Part shown: positions 1 to 12,679 of the stretch, one piece after another
Layout of the letters: each line of letters starts with the position of its first letter
Position numbering within the stretch: the stretch's first letter is position 1
From: Parietaria judaica
Taxonomy: Eukaryota; Streptophyta; Magnoliopsida; Rosales; Urticaceae
Assembly (NCBI GenBank): GCA_954871525.1
Contig: OX940865.1
Coordinates: 28,070,420 to 28,134,419, forward strand
Reading direction: 5' to 3'
DNA: 64,000 bases
Notes under the pieces: generated by a model
What the model was told of the DNA's origin: nothing
Database searches by the model: none
Seen by the model: only the letters and a program-made list of their open reading frames with translations
Made by a program: the position numbers and the translations under genes

Positions 1-1345
1 TAGTGTTGGCCCGTGTTTGCTCATGCAGCAGGTCACAGCGGGCATGCAGCCCGCTCTCGACCCGAACTCAATTTGTGATTGAATTTGGTCCGCAGACCAT
101 TTTTTTTCTTCAATTTTTTTTTTAAACTAATTAAAAAGGTAATATTATTTATCTTAAAAAAGTTAATTTTATTTTTCTATCAAAATTCTTGTACGAATCA
201 AACAATCACCGTTCTGAATCATTCTGGTCCCGGACAAAGCAGTGAGACAAGCAAGCCTACAAAACCATTTTTTATTTAGTGTCTAAAATGGTTAAATATT
301 TAGAACACCAATTATATATTATTAAAACTCATTTATGATATATATATATATATATATATATGGATGAGCCGATTAGGTTGCCACGCTAGCATAAACATAA
401 GATTGTGCCACTTGATCTGAATTTGGCGTTCGATATCCACATTTCTTTGAAAAACTTCTAAACTCTACAAATAATAATTATATATGAAAATACACATAAT
501 ACCAAATTTTATATCATTTTCATACAAATATGAAACCACAAATTCAAGATGCATCACGTCATTGCAAATATTTATTATTATTTATTGTTGTCTTGCATGT
601 ATCTTTTATTTTATAAAAGCACCCATGTTTTCTTATATCGTATAGATAATAATAATGTTGCTCGTAGCCTCGTACACCTTATCCACTAAATTTACCAAAG
701 ACGAAAATTAATTTATTTGATATTATGGATGACTGGGTTACAGAGAGACCGTTTCGTTTTCGTAGATTGGTCTGATCTACTTGTGCATATTTTGCTTTTA
801 TCGTAATTAATAAAATTAAATAAAATTATTTTCTCATAAATCTTGCATATATTATAAATGATTGAACCTTATTGTACGTTTCATTGTATATAAATTAACT
901 ACTCATACATAACACGATATTAGATCCAAAGTTACTTGGAAATTATGAAAGAATATTAAACTAGAAAGCTTATATTTCAGATAACTAGGGATTAAATTAA
1001 GTGAACATAGTTTATTATGCAAGAATAACGAAGCCAAAAGTTAATTCATCACGTTTAACTCGTAAGAAATATAGTCAATGTTGACGGATCTTTACTATTA
1101 AGCAATACTCCAATAAGAAACATTACGTAAAAAAAAAAAGGAAAGAAGAAGAAGCGCGTGATGATATTGTCAATAGTTTTGACTTAATCTTATCCGAACT
1201 AATGCTAAGAACCATTGACTAACCATTCTTATCATTACATGATTTATTTAATATAATTCGTATCATATTGAAATCACGTTTACTTAGATTATAACTTTCT
1301 GGAATACAAAATCATGAAATGCGTTTTAAAATAATTTCATTATCT
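1..1345. other. AT-rich intergenic spacer
   Basis: I see no gene here. The stretch is AT-rich with a short TA run near 338-361 and many stops in all frames. The 66-codon frame at 79-279 is low-complexity phenylalanine/leucine/lysine and has no family resemblance. Any upstream gene lies outside the window. Confidence 0.6.
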
Positions 1346-1350
1346 CATAC

Positions 1351-2259
1351 TGTTGGGATTTCACCAACAACCCGGTCAAGATTCACCTCTTGAAAAAGGC
1401 AAAAGTTGCGGAATTATGACAAACTAATAACAGTGGACAAGAATCTACTTTATTTATACACAACACACAAGGTTTGTACAAAAGTCTCAAAGATGGGTAC
1501 TTTCCCCAGAAATACACCCTTTCTACAACGATACCCCTTATCGTAAAGAGCTAAACACGCCGTGTCGATCGCAGCTTCTTCTTCTCTTCTGAAGTTCGAT
1601 GACTCTCTGATTCTGATCAAGACTCAATCTTCGATACTCCCCGTCGTGGCCCTTGCTCTGTCTCTTCTCCGTCGTCTCTCTTCGGCGAACCTCTCTGACC
1701 CACGGCTAACTCCGTCACACTCCTCCGGCGACACCGTCTTGGTCGATTCCCGACTGTACAGACTCTCTCTTTACGGTTAACCCACCACGTACAATCCCCG
1801 TACGATTCCCTTGGGTTTCTCAACCGATCCACGGAGATAGAGACGAATCACCAACCTTGAAGAAGATCCATGACGCCGCGATGACCACCTCTGAGAAACT
1901 CGAAGCACTGTACGTGGCTTTCGTCTCCGTCGTGATTCTCCGTCGCGTTCCACCGCGTCCTTCTTCTCCGGTGATTCTTCAGAGCTTTCCTGGCACTCCA
2001 CGGGTTTCTCTCTCTAAGATCCTCTCAGAGTCTCTCTCTCTCTCTAGAATCTGTTTGGCTCTTCTCTCTAAGTCGTTGTGATTCTGTTATTTCTGGGTTG
2101 ATCATAACCGCTTCACCGATGAGACTTATATAGAGTGTGAGGTTTGATTCCTGTCCTCGGGTGTTGACTGAAAGTCAATCCCGATAGGCTGAGTCAAGTG
2201 TAGCGTCCGTGACTCACAGACAAAGTCAAGCTTGCTTGTCACCGAGCTTGTGACCAACA
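1351..2259 (-). repeat. 3' LTR of the Copia-type element
   Basis: This 909-bp copy matches 4407-5315 except for about eight substitutions and no visible indels. In element orientation it starts TGTTGGTCACAAGC and ends in CCCAACA. It contains a CT-rich run near 2029-2044. Small open frames inside the LTR appear identically in both copies and are not genes. Confidence 0.93.
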
Positions 2260-2270
2260 ATCTCCACCTT
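2260..2270 (-). other. Polypurine tract of the retrotransposon
   Basis: On the minus strand the 11 bases directly before the 3' LTR read AAGGTGGAGAT, the usual form of a Copia plus-strand primer. Confidence 0.8.
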
Positions 2271-2282
2271 GAGTCTCTGACG

Positions 2283-4334
2283 CTAACTCTTCATCAGCCT
2301 TGTCACCCCGAGCTTAGAAGCTCGGGCAACCTCCACCATCGCCATCCTGTTCAGTTTGAGACCACAAACCCCGAACAGGTCTTCTTCCTCATCGAAATCT
2401 TCGATGATAGCTTTGTTCCGAAAGCTTTCCTTAGCCACTTCAATTTCAGCCACAAAACGCACCTCTTTTCCCGTCGAGGTCTTCTCTTTGTGCTGCGATG
2501 AAGTATCCTGGCCCTCTTCTTGAAGATACCTTGTCTTCATTCCTCTTCGCTCCATAGCCAAGGTTTCCTCGATAACCCTGGAGAGCTTCTTCATGGCTTC
2601 TCGCCAATCCTCTGTATTGAGAGTGCTTGTCGAAGATTCATCACCAGCGGAACTCCTCGTCGCTGTGCTATCTCCTCGCTCTTCCTTATTCTGGGCTAGC
2701 TCATCGTCTTTCTCGTCATCGCTTTTAGCTTGCCTTGCCGCTGCTCGCTGTTCCTCTTCTTCGAGGAAGTCATCGCGACGCTTCTCGTCGCGGCTCCTTT
2801 GGTTCTTCTCGTCGGGTTTCCGAACAGCCCTCTTCGTGGTCCCTATTCGAGCAGCTTGCTCGAGTGCCTTATTTTTGAAGTCTCGTCGCGAGACCTTGTC
2901 GTGAACGTATGTTCGGGTAAGCTCATCGGACCTACCTCTTCGGGCACTTCTCATCGCTGGACCACATTGTCGAAAAACCTCATCGGGGATTCTCGACACC
3001 TCATCGGGAATTCCAGTCATCGGAACTTCCTTCATCAGTTTTGGCATCTTATCGGGAATCCATCCTCGCGATGAGCTTTCTCGATAAGCCTCTTCGGGTT
3101 GCTCCACCTCGAACGAAAAACCCTTCTTATCGGCCGTAGCTCCTCGTAGGATATAAATCCCATTCTTCCGATAAGCGCTGAGAAATAGCTTTCCGCCCAT
3201 CGTAACTTCCAAGCCACTCTTCACTGTTTTCCATTCATACCCCAAATCCTCAAGCATTCCAAGTGAGATGAAATTTCGCTTAAGGTTGGGTACGAATCTA
3301 ACCTGGTTCAGGGTCCTCGATGACCCATCTTCGAGTTTCAACTTGATGGTGCCAACTCCACCTACCGAGCAACACTCTTCGGTGCCCGTGGAGACTGACT
3401 TCCCCCCATCGTCTTCCTGAAACTCTTCGAACCACCTTCTCACTCCACTCATGTGCAAAGAGGTTCCTGAATCCAGGATCCATGCTGTTGGCACAACTCC
3501 CGTCGAGACGTTTAGCACCTCGGGCATATCCACTTCCAATGTGTACTGCGTCGAGCATGCCGCCTCTGATTTCCGGTTCTTATCAAAGGGTCTATTGGCG
3601 TTTAGTTCTGGGCAGTTTCTCTTCATGTGCCCCTCCTTGTCGTAATGATAACACCTGAAGCTCCTCGTTCTCGAAACTGATCTGTCCGATGGCGTCCACT
3701 TCGCCTTATCCCTCTTCTCTGGTCTTCCTCGGTTCATCAAGAGACTCTCTCCTCCTCGATCCGGCTTGACGAACTTGTTCTTCTCAAGCTTACCCTTTAT
3801 CGCGTCGGTAACCTGACCGACGGTAAGGGTTTCCTTTCCGAAGACCAGAATGTCGTAGAGGATTTCATAGTCGTCGGGGAGAGAACCAAGCAACAACAAT
3901 GCCTTGTCTTCTCCCTCGATCTTGACTTTGCAGTTCTCAAGATCCAAGATGATCCTCTTGAAGTCATCATAATGATCTTCAAAGGATTTCCCCGGTGGCA
4001 TCTTGAACGAGTACAATCTCTTCTTGAGCACAAGCCGGCTGTTGAGACTTCTCGTGTTATACAGCTCATCGAGCTTAAGCCAAATCCCTCGGGTAGTGGT
4101 TTCCTCGGTGATTTCCCTCAGGACACGATCATCGAGGCTCAAAATCAGAGCACTATGTGCCTTCTGGAAAATCTCCTATTTCCTCTCATCGGACGAGAAC
4201 TTCGGCAAATCCTTCTCGTCGCGAAGAGCCACATCCACTCCCTGTTGAACCATCATCGCCCTCATCTTCATTTTCCAGAGACCAAAGTCATTCTTTCCAG
4301 TGAACTTTTCCATGTCATACTTTGCCCCTGACAT
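2283..4334 (-). pseudogene. Copia gag-protease polyprotein with one in-frame stop
   Basis: The frame runs from a Met at 4334 (MSGAKYDMEKFTGKN) to the stop at 2283, 684 codons. It is broken only by a TAG at 4176-4178; the frame continues unchanged on both sides, so this is a point nonsense change and not an indel. In order it shows a UBN2-type Copia gag region, a zinc knuckle (CYHYDKEGHMKRNC) and a pepsin-like protease start (WILDSGTSLHM, catalytic Asp-Ser-Gly) with its following beta-rich part. The last ~250 residues are highly charged and resemble no Pol domain I know. The knuckle has Tyr where the second zinc Cys should be (CX2C becomes CX2Y). A Met after the stop (4142) gives a 619-codon frame. 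Broken or hypomorphic is likely; read-through is possible but unproven. Confidence 0.85.
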
Positions 4335-4392
4335 CTTGATATCCGGTTCTTGATCCTTCGACGAACCCGTCCACGGTTCGACGACGTTCTTC

Positions 4393-4404
4393 GCTCTGAT
4401 ACCA
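4393..4404 (-). other. Primer-binding site (initiator tRNA-Met type)
   Basis: On the minus strand these bases read TGGTATCAGAGC, complementary to the 3' end of plant initiator tRNA-Met. Two bases separate the site from the 5' LTR (4407-5315). This fixes the element's orientation as minus. Confidence 0.92.
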
Positions 4405-4406
4405 CT

Positions 4407-5315
4407 TGTTGGGATTTCACCAACAACCCGGTCAAGATTCACTTCTTGAAGAAGGCAAAAGTTGCGGAATTATGACAAACTAATAACAGTGGACAAGAAT
4501 CTACTTTATTTATACACAACACACAAGGTTTGTACAAAAGTCTCAAAGATGGGTACTTTCCCCAGAAATACACCCTTTCTACAACGATACCCCTTATCGT
4601 AAAGAGCTAAACACGCCTTGTCGATCGCAGCTTCTTCTTCTCTTCTGAAGTTCGATGACTCTCTGATTCTGATCAAGACTCAATCTTCGATACTCCCCGT
4701 CGTGGCCCTTGCTCTGTCTCTTCTCCGTCGTCTCTCTTCGGCGAACCTCTCTGACCCACGGCTAACTCCGTTACACTCCTCCGGCGACACCGTCTTGGTC
4801 GATTCCCGACTGTACAGACTCTCTCTTTACGGTTAACCCACCACGTACAATCCCCGTACGATTCCCTTGGGTTTCTCAACCGATCCACGGAGATAGAGAC
4901 GAATCACCAACCTTGAAGAAGATCCATGACGCCGCGATGACCACCTCTGAGAAACTCGAAGCACTGTACGTGGCTTTCGTCTCCGTCGTGATTCTCCGTC
5001 GCGTTCCACCGCGTCCTTCTTCTCCGGTGATTCTTCAGAGCTTTCCTGGCACTCCACGGGTTTCTCTCTCTAAGATCCTCTCAGAGTCTCTCTCTCTCTC
5101 TAGAATCTGTTTGGCTCTTCTCTCTAAGTCGTTGTGATTCTGTTATTTCTGGGTTGATGATAACCGCTTCACCGATGAGACTTATATAGAGTGTGAGGTT
5201 TGATTCCTGTCCTCGGGTGTTGACTGAAAGTCAATCCCGATAGGCTGAGTCAAGTTTAGCGTCCGTGACTCACAGACAAAGTCAAACTTGCTTGTCACCG
5301 AGTTTGTGACCAACA
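4407..5315 (-). repeat. 5' LTR of the Copia-type element
   Basis: This is the promoter-bearing LTR, since the primer-binding site adjoins it. It is the same length as the other LTR (909 bp) and about 99% identical by eye. The 5-bp duplication CATAC follows at 5316-5320. Confidence 0.93.
5182..5189 (-). promoter_or_regulatory. Putative TATA box of the 5' LTR
   Basis: The minus strand reads CTATATAAG here, about 130 bases into the LTR. That is a plausible end of U3, with transcription starting some 30 bases further on. The call rests on sequence match and position only. Confidence 0.55.
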
Positions 5316-5320
5316 CATAC

Positions 5321-8300
5321 GAAAAAATATTATACTCAAACTGAAATGGCCATAAAATAGACTATGGACAGGTTTTTCCGCCGAAATCATGGCCACAAAT
5401 CACTAAAGGGAGCCTGAAGCGAAATAAGATCGCCGAAATCGGAATGAATTAGCCGTGAAATAAGATTGCCGGCCGTTGACCGGGCGGAGAGCATGAACTA
5501 CGTTGGCGGCTAGGGCCTAGGGCCCTAGGCTACGTTAGCAATAATTATACCATAATATATATATATAGCTTATTCATTAATGCATTTGATATTTTTCTCC
5601 AAGAAAATAATCCCCAAAGTTCCATGATGTCTTCATCATACTGACCTAACTGTAATGTATTGGTCAATAACAATTGGCCAATAATTGTTGCATTTATTAA
5701 TTCAAAGTTCACACTGAATATTCGTATATTTATTATTATAATCAACGTATTTGTATTTTCAAGGTATCTATACTATAGTAATGATATAGAGCAGTATCTT
5801 AATGACAACTATGCAATAACAAAATAATCCCAAAAATTAATACATTAGCTAGTTTTAAAACAAAAGTGACAAATACATTTGACTTGTCTTTGATTAATAT
5901 TAATTAAACGTATTTAGGTACACTAACTAATTGAAATTTTAACAGAAATTCCATGCCCTTCATGGTTAAATGATATACATAAACGCTATATTATATAATT
6001 TATGCATTGATTATTTATTTTATCAATAACCCTATACACTATATTATTTGAAAATTATGAAATTATATTAAATTTACTAAATCTGAATAAACATAAGTTG
6101 TTATTTGACCTATACTATTTAGATATTTTTTATTTTTATTTTTTAATGATGAAAATATAGTTATCTAATCTCTTCATAGTGTTTTTTCTTTGTGATTTAG
6201 TACATAAATATTTTTCAAATTTTATGCAATATATTATAGATGTTTGTTAATTTGTTCAACAACAACCAAACAAACAAGAACACGTAAAAATGCTTTGTAT
6301 TTCTTAAGTCCACACAACAATTATTATTATTATTCTTCTAATTCTGACTTCTGTTACTCAAAATTATTACTATAAGATATATCACCTAATAATGTCACAA
6401 CTCACAACCATATTGTATAAATTTTCCTTGCATGAGAATTGAAAAATTCGTTCAAACATCAAGGTCTTAGATTTAGGCCGAAAAGAAAAGAAACTTTTAA
6501 AAAATAAAAATAAAAATTGGCCTAATTTTGCATGACAAATCACACCAACTAACTACTAAACTTAGGAGAAATGGGTTCAGTGCATTTGCATTTTAGACAA
6601 ATTTACGAAACTCGTCCTTTTATTTTTCTGATGATACATATTATAATATATTCTTGTTGCGTGAAAAGGACATACTTTAAGAAGGTCCGAAAATAAACCC
6701 CATGATAATTATATTAGCAACTTTTGTACAGTTCGCAAAGTGGCCAAATTTTGGTTATGAAGTTGCACGAATCGCGTTTCAAAAGAGTACTTCTCATTCT
6801 CAAGTCTACCGACGCCCTTTAATTTATTATCAATTTAAATTAGCTATTTTCTAACAAAATTTAAAAGATATATTTAAAAGCAACTTGAATAAAAATGTTA
6901 AAATTAGATTCGAATTTTGCGTGCCACATAAAATTGTTATAAGTTATGAATTCTTTGTAGTACAAGCGAAGGGATCGAAATGGTAATTAACTTAACAAGC
7001 ACGTATTCAGTTTTTTCTTTCTTTCCGTTATGTCTTTTTATTATGTAAAACTTAGTTTCAGATTCATAATCAATTATTCTTTTATGCTCGTAAATCGTAA
7101 TATTTTTTTTTCTAAAATTGAATTTTGCTTCGATTTATAAAATTTGTTACCGATGAAAAGTTGATGGTTCGATTTTGGGCATCACACAAGTAGTGTAGGA
7201 CCACGGTAGAAAAAGAAAGAAGTTGTTGTTGGGATCAAACACGTCTTCATTTTATCACAATACAAGTGATCATCGATGGTTTCATAAGGATAAGAATAAA
7301 TTTCTTTGTTTATCTATTTTCCATCTCATAGATTCTATGAAATAATAAGCTTCCTTATCTTAATGTCTTGAGAAACAATAAATATTTATGTTCCTTGATA
7401 TGACATGTAACACACGATCCATTTAAATAAAGTCAAATAAGATTTTTTGGTACTATACTCAAGGATTGTGATTGAAAATTAATATGCCATGTTCATTTGA
7501 TGCATTGATAATATAACAAGCCTTAGACTATAAGTCCAAAACCGCCGGCTGCTATTTTCATATAAATAAAAAATTGGTGGTATAAGTACTTAATAGTTAA
7601 TAGTGTACCAGTATATTCTCAATATTTTTTTTTTTAGCAATGTTAGCGTAACAAAAAAAATCACAAAATACTTTCGAGATCCAACTCTATGGTTTTTCGC
7701 TAGTACGAGTGTTTACATGAAGAACATGTGTGAGTATATCTTTAAGTTTCTAAAAACTTAAAAACATCAATTATTCAACTCTTTTATTAAATTAGTGAAG
7801 TAGACATATCTCTATCGTAATATACGTAACCCGACATAAAAAAAATATTAAAAAAATTGAACTTCGACACTATTTTTTTTTTTTAAATTAGGAATTGTTG
7901 TCGATGAAAAGAGATATTGAGAATATGTAGTATAAGATGGGTACTTATATCACAAATACGTTTATTATTCCTCACTCCCACATGATTCGAATTATCTATT
8001 ATTTATTTTTATATCATTTATTTTTAATTTAACCTATTTGTTGAAAAAGACTAAAGAGGTCCAATATAGCTCACTAAATATGTCTATTTAATTGAAACTT
8101 ATCTTTTCAATTCTAAACAGAAAAGAAAAGAAAAGAAAAAGATACAAACATGTCGTTTCTACTTTGATAAAGTTATATATATATACATATATATAAAGAA
8201 AATTATTGTTATTATAGAGTTAGAGACGTTACTAAGTATATGATAATAAGAATAGATAGCTAATAATCTAACACTTTGTAATTCCTTTATTAGGTGCCTA

Positions 8301-10531
8301 ATTGGACAACAAAGCCAATCCACAAGGACTATCTATCTATACCTGTTTCTGATATTAAATACATTATAGTACATCCATTATCAATCAATAGTCGTTCCAA
8401 TTTATTATCAATCTTGACTTATAAATTGACAATAATATAAGGGACATAGAAATTGAAGGTATATTACGTAATTAAATTAGTTTATGATCCGCACTTGTCC
8501 TAAGCTTGGAAAATACGGGTGAAACTCGAACATGAACCAATATTTTGATATAATTTAGTTTCGATTTTCAACGTTTTCAAATTCATTATTGCAACTTATT
8601 TTTGCAAAAATATATTTACTGACAACCAGTATAGGTTTTTACTTGTATTGAACCGTCATTCACCATTTTTTAAATGGTACCAATAAAAAAGGGTATTAAG
8701 CCTGATTTTACATTACGTGGAGAATTTCAAACCGATAACCGGTGAACGAGTTCATTCTTATTTTAAAAAATTTAAGTACTTTAAGCCCTCTACTATCTCA
8801 CATTAATTTGGATAATTGTTTGTGAGTTTTTACATACAATTTTTTTTTTTCTGGCCCCAGAAACAAAGAAGAAAAACATCTCATTCAGTTAATACTAAGT
8901 AGCCAAATAAATAACATAAATAGGCAAAAGATGATACTGGGCTATGAAGGCTATTACCTTCTGTTTGGGCTTTGTCATATCAAAAAACAACTTTCTATGG
9001 ACTTTCTCAATAATTACTGGCCCAAGCCCACATTAAACCAAAGTGCCCCAAAATGCCCAATGATTATCATGTTTTACACTATCGAACTTGCATGGTGCAT
9101 ATAGTTTTTTTTTTTTTTTTTACTACAAGTTAATGATGACAAATAAGTTGCATGATATAGAAATACAAAAATTTTCAATTATTTTGAGAATTTCAATTAC
9201 AAAAGTCAGATATTAAAAAAATAATATGAAACGTTCACAATTAGCTTCGATAAAATATTTTATGTTTCAAAATTTTAGTAAAAAATATGCAATTCTTATT
9301 ACTAATTTAGTTATAATCTGCGTTAACCCGGTTTTAAACAACCGAGTTTTTGAAATTGTTTTCCGGGATTTTTTTTTCCTCCTCCGAACAACGTTGAAAT
9401 TTTATAAAGCCGTATGTCACATGAGGGCAATAACTATTAACTAGATCAATTTTCATGCCCTAAATTTGCAGCTTCATTTTAAAGTTATTATAATAGGATA
9501 ATGTAGCAATAAATGGTTGAAATTAATTAGAAAAGTGTTTCATCATTATGATGAAAATAGCACACACACACAAACACATCGCTACATATATATACATGCA
9601 TGGTGGACTATCGCAATCGTGATCATTAATATTCATATCCTTGAAACTTTTTATTTTTATTTTTTATATAATATCCATGAATCATGATCGTGCAATTTGG
9701 CCCATACGATCATATCTTGTTCTTCTTCCCCATCAAAACATCCCTGCCCCATAGCATGGAGAGAGAGAGAGGTGGGCCCGACCCGAACTCAACACGTAAA
9801 GATTTTTCCCGGTCTTCTCATTTAATTTCTAAATTTTGTAAAAAAAAATAAGTCATCACGAAAAAATAAGTTAAAAGATCCAAGTTAAATTGTCCGTCCT
9901 CTAATCAGAACGAGGGGTACATTTGCCCACCCTAATTAGGTGCATGGCCGGGTCGGGCAATCCGTGCCCAGGATCACCTGCGTCCACCAAAAAGGCTGGC
10001 CGGGCCACCCGTGCCGCGCCCGACCCATTGTGGAAGAGTGGCAAAAGACATGGGCCTAGGGATTTGAGAGAATAGGTTTGAAAACAACATGAGTTTGGCC
10101 ATACTAGAAAAGGTGACAAAAGCAATTAAACATGGTTTCATCTCTCAACATCCCAATCCCTTTACAATTTACAGGAGTGATCTACAACATGTCTACGTAG
10201 CCCTCCTCGTGATCATATATAATACATATATATACACCCATATATATAAATACAGATAAATATATATATTCTATTAGATTCGACTTGTGCTAATTGAGAA
10301 TAAGATAAAATCTCCTAGATTTTACTCAGATACTCAATATTGTCATGATTTTGACATAATCTTTGTAGCTAATACAGTCTTTGTATACTTATCAACGTGA
10401 ATAATTAATTTTATCATTTAGCCAAGTTTTCTTCATTTTTGCCTTTTTTCTATATATATACATTACATATATACAATAAAATAGAAACATATATATATAT
10501 ATATATACTATAGTTGACATTGTACTATAGG

Positions 10532-10566
<35 letters not shown>

Positions 10567-11882
10567 TTGTAGCTAAAACAGTACTCAAATTATCTGAAAT
10601 CCTAATATGAATAATTATATCAGATCATGGGCCAGGTTATAATATCACCATAAAGAGATATTTATCATGTGGGTGTACAAATTTGGTCTCCTTATTGCGT
10701 AGTATTCTTAAACAAATAAACAGACATATATAGTACATTAGTATGATATCTGTGCTCTTTTTATGTTATATTTTATTTTTGTATACTATAATATTAAGAT
10801 AAATAGATCGTATATTTAATTCCTTAGCCACTAGACATATCACATAAGAAGTAGTACTGTTGTTGGATTTGCAATCACTCATTTATCAACCACTGTCTTG
10901 GCCTTTGCTTCTTGAAGACTACAAAACATTTGACAAAGACTTCTTAATTATCACTTTTCTGTTGCTAAATCCCAAGATCATCTTGATTGACCTTAAGATT
11001 ATGTTGCTTATATATATTTTTTATTTTCAAGTAATAAACAAAAATAATAGAATGAATATTAGTACTAGTATGAGTATCTAATGTGCTATTATAGAATCTA
11101 TTTAAAATTTCTCATGTTATGATAAGTACGCGTCATATAAATTAAATATATATATATATTAATAATAAAATTTTATCGCGTGAAAGAAAAAATTATAATA
11201 ATTCTTAAATCTATATATGAAAAATTCAGTGGGCCAACATGAATTTTTCTCAGCCTTTTGTTAGATGGTCCTACTGTGTTTCAGGTTTCCTACAAACTAT
11301 ATAGATATGTGTATATAATATATTATATATAACTGTGACAGTTACTACTGTACTGTATGCATGTGAATGTAAAATTATTAATTTCTTACTAAGAAACAAT
11401 TCTAATTTATTCTACATTTATTTAGCTATACGGACATTGAGCATAATTTATGAAGTGATAATTCACTCTCTTATCGCTTTATAATTAAGTATAATTTATT
11501 GAATGTAAAAATTTATATAACGGGACACGGAGAGACTCATGAGTAAACCCCGCCGCGAGCTAAGCCCAAAAGCGGACAATATCTTATCAAGTAGGCCTTT
11601 GAGAGAAAAAAAAAAGTTTCTTTGTACTCCTTCATGTATTGGTAATATTATATTGTGTATTATATATTAACCGTAGATAATAAGTTTCTTTGAGCGGTGA
11701 AAGTTGATGAAGAAAAAGAAATATTGATTGGAAGTGACAAGAGAAGAGGGTAAATACTTTGATGAATGACAGTAACAATACTACTTTCACAACAAAATCA
11801 AATAAAGGCGTGTGGACCTAAACTCCACTTGTCATCAACCCTTCATTACTTCTTCTAAATCTTCTGCTCCTTATAGCTGTTA

Positions 11883-11918
<36 letters not shown>

Positions 11919-12338
11919 AGACATAATATGTTATATGTAGAATTAAGATTGTCTCCCTTTTATGATAAAGGTAAAAGGGATCAGATTGGCTTCCCTTCAT
12001 GCTAGGTTTGAAGAATTATTATACTAGTACTTTATAGTACATAATTCTTATTATAATGTTGACAATCAAAATTAAGGAATAGTACGTACTGACTATATTG
12101 CACCATATGATATATATATATATAATATAGTAATTGATTGATGTAGCTATATAACTACTTTGAGATGATGAAACTATATAGTATAATGTCCTACTGAAAC
12201 GGTTTTTAAAATGAAAAGAAAGTAAAGCACGTATTAACGTTCTCAATGCACGAGTGATGTATGTTGAACCACATGATCATTCTATTTATTTATCAAATAA
12301 GATAATCAGTCACTTATCATCTTATATGTTTATATATA
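5321..12338. other. AT-rich intergenic spacer
   Basis: I see no convincing gene in these 7 kb. All frames are closed by frequent stops and only short, low-complexity frames remain. TA microsatellites lie near 10492-10508, 10538-10564 and 11886-11914. A slightly GC-richer patch near 9900-10110 (ORF remnant of 74 codons on the minus strand) resembles a decayed repeat but has no boundary I can define. The sequence between is ordinary plant spacer, and some of it may be promoter sequence for the GATA gene further right. Confidence 0.6.
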
Positions 12339-12343
12339 TTATG

Positions 12344-12674
12344 TGTCACACCCCTAAAGTCAGGGTAGGACTGGGGTGGGACAAGTCTTGTCGGGAAACC
12401 ATCGCTAGGTGAAATCCGGGTAGAATGTCGAAGTGTAAGGGTAGATTAGGTGGGCTTCGGTAATGAAGGGCTAGGCGACTACGGCAGGTCTCGGGACTTG
12501 CCATCCCGTTACCCGTGGCGTAGTGCTGGTCGGGAGCTGAAGCCGCTCTCCTGATGAACCCAAGGCAGGGTGAAACCAGCGATGGCGACAAACGTGTGGA
12601 TGGCTGACTCGGTTAACGAACTTACCGAGTGCCGCACGGGCGTCTTGCGGGTGTGCCCGCTTAAGCCTGTGACA
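12344..12674. mobile_element. 331-bp solo LTR
   Basis: A GC-rich island stands out from AT-rich surroundings. It begins TGTCACACCCCT and ends CCTGTGACA, so the ends form a perfect 7-bp inverted repeat (TGTCACA). The 5-bp duplication TTATG flanks it at 12339-12343 and 12675-12679. One LTR-like unit with a 5-bp duplication and no interior is what LTR-LTR recombination leaves behind. TGTCACACCCC is a familiar start for plant Ty3-type LTRs, but the family is not assigned. Orientation is unknown. Confidence 0.8.
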
Positions 12675-12679
12675 TTATG

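Larger units (their letters stand above)
1351..5315 (-). mobile_element. Non-autonomous Copia-type LTR retrotransposon (gag-protease only)
   Basis: A complete element of about 3,965 bp lies on the minus strand. Two 909-bp direct LTRs (1351-2259 and 4407-5315) begin and end with TGTTGG/CCAACA in element orientation. They are flanked by a perfect 5-bp duplication CATAC (1346-1350 and 5316-5320). Next to the 5' LTR (the right-hand one) is a primer-binding site matching plant initiator tRNA-Met, and next to the 3' LTR is a purine tract. The 2,147-bp interior encodes only a gag/protease-type frame. No integrase, reverse transcriptase or RNase H is visible, so the element must be moved by a partner's enzymes. 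By eye the LTRs differ at about 8 of 909 positions, which implies a recent insertion. Layout resembles gag-retaining non-autonomous plant elements (TR-GAG-like). Confidence 0.93.

Noticed and set aside
1562..2081. Open frames of 71-74 codons on both strands, present again at 4618-5137
   Set aside because: They lie inside the two LTRs and are identical because the LTRs are; composition is Ser/Arg-rich and no family fits.
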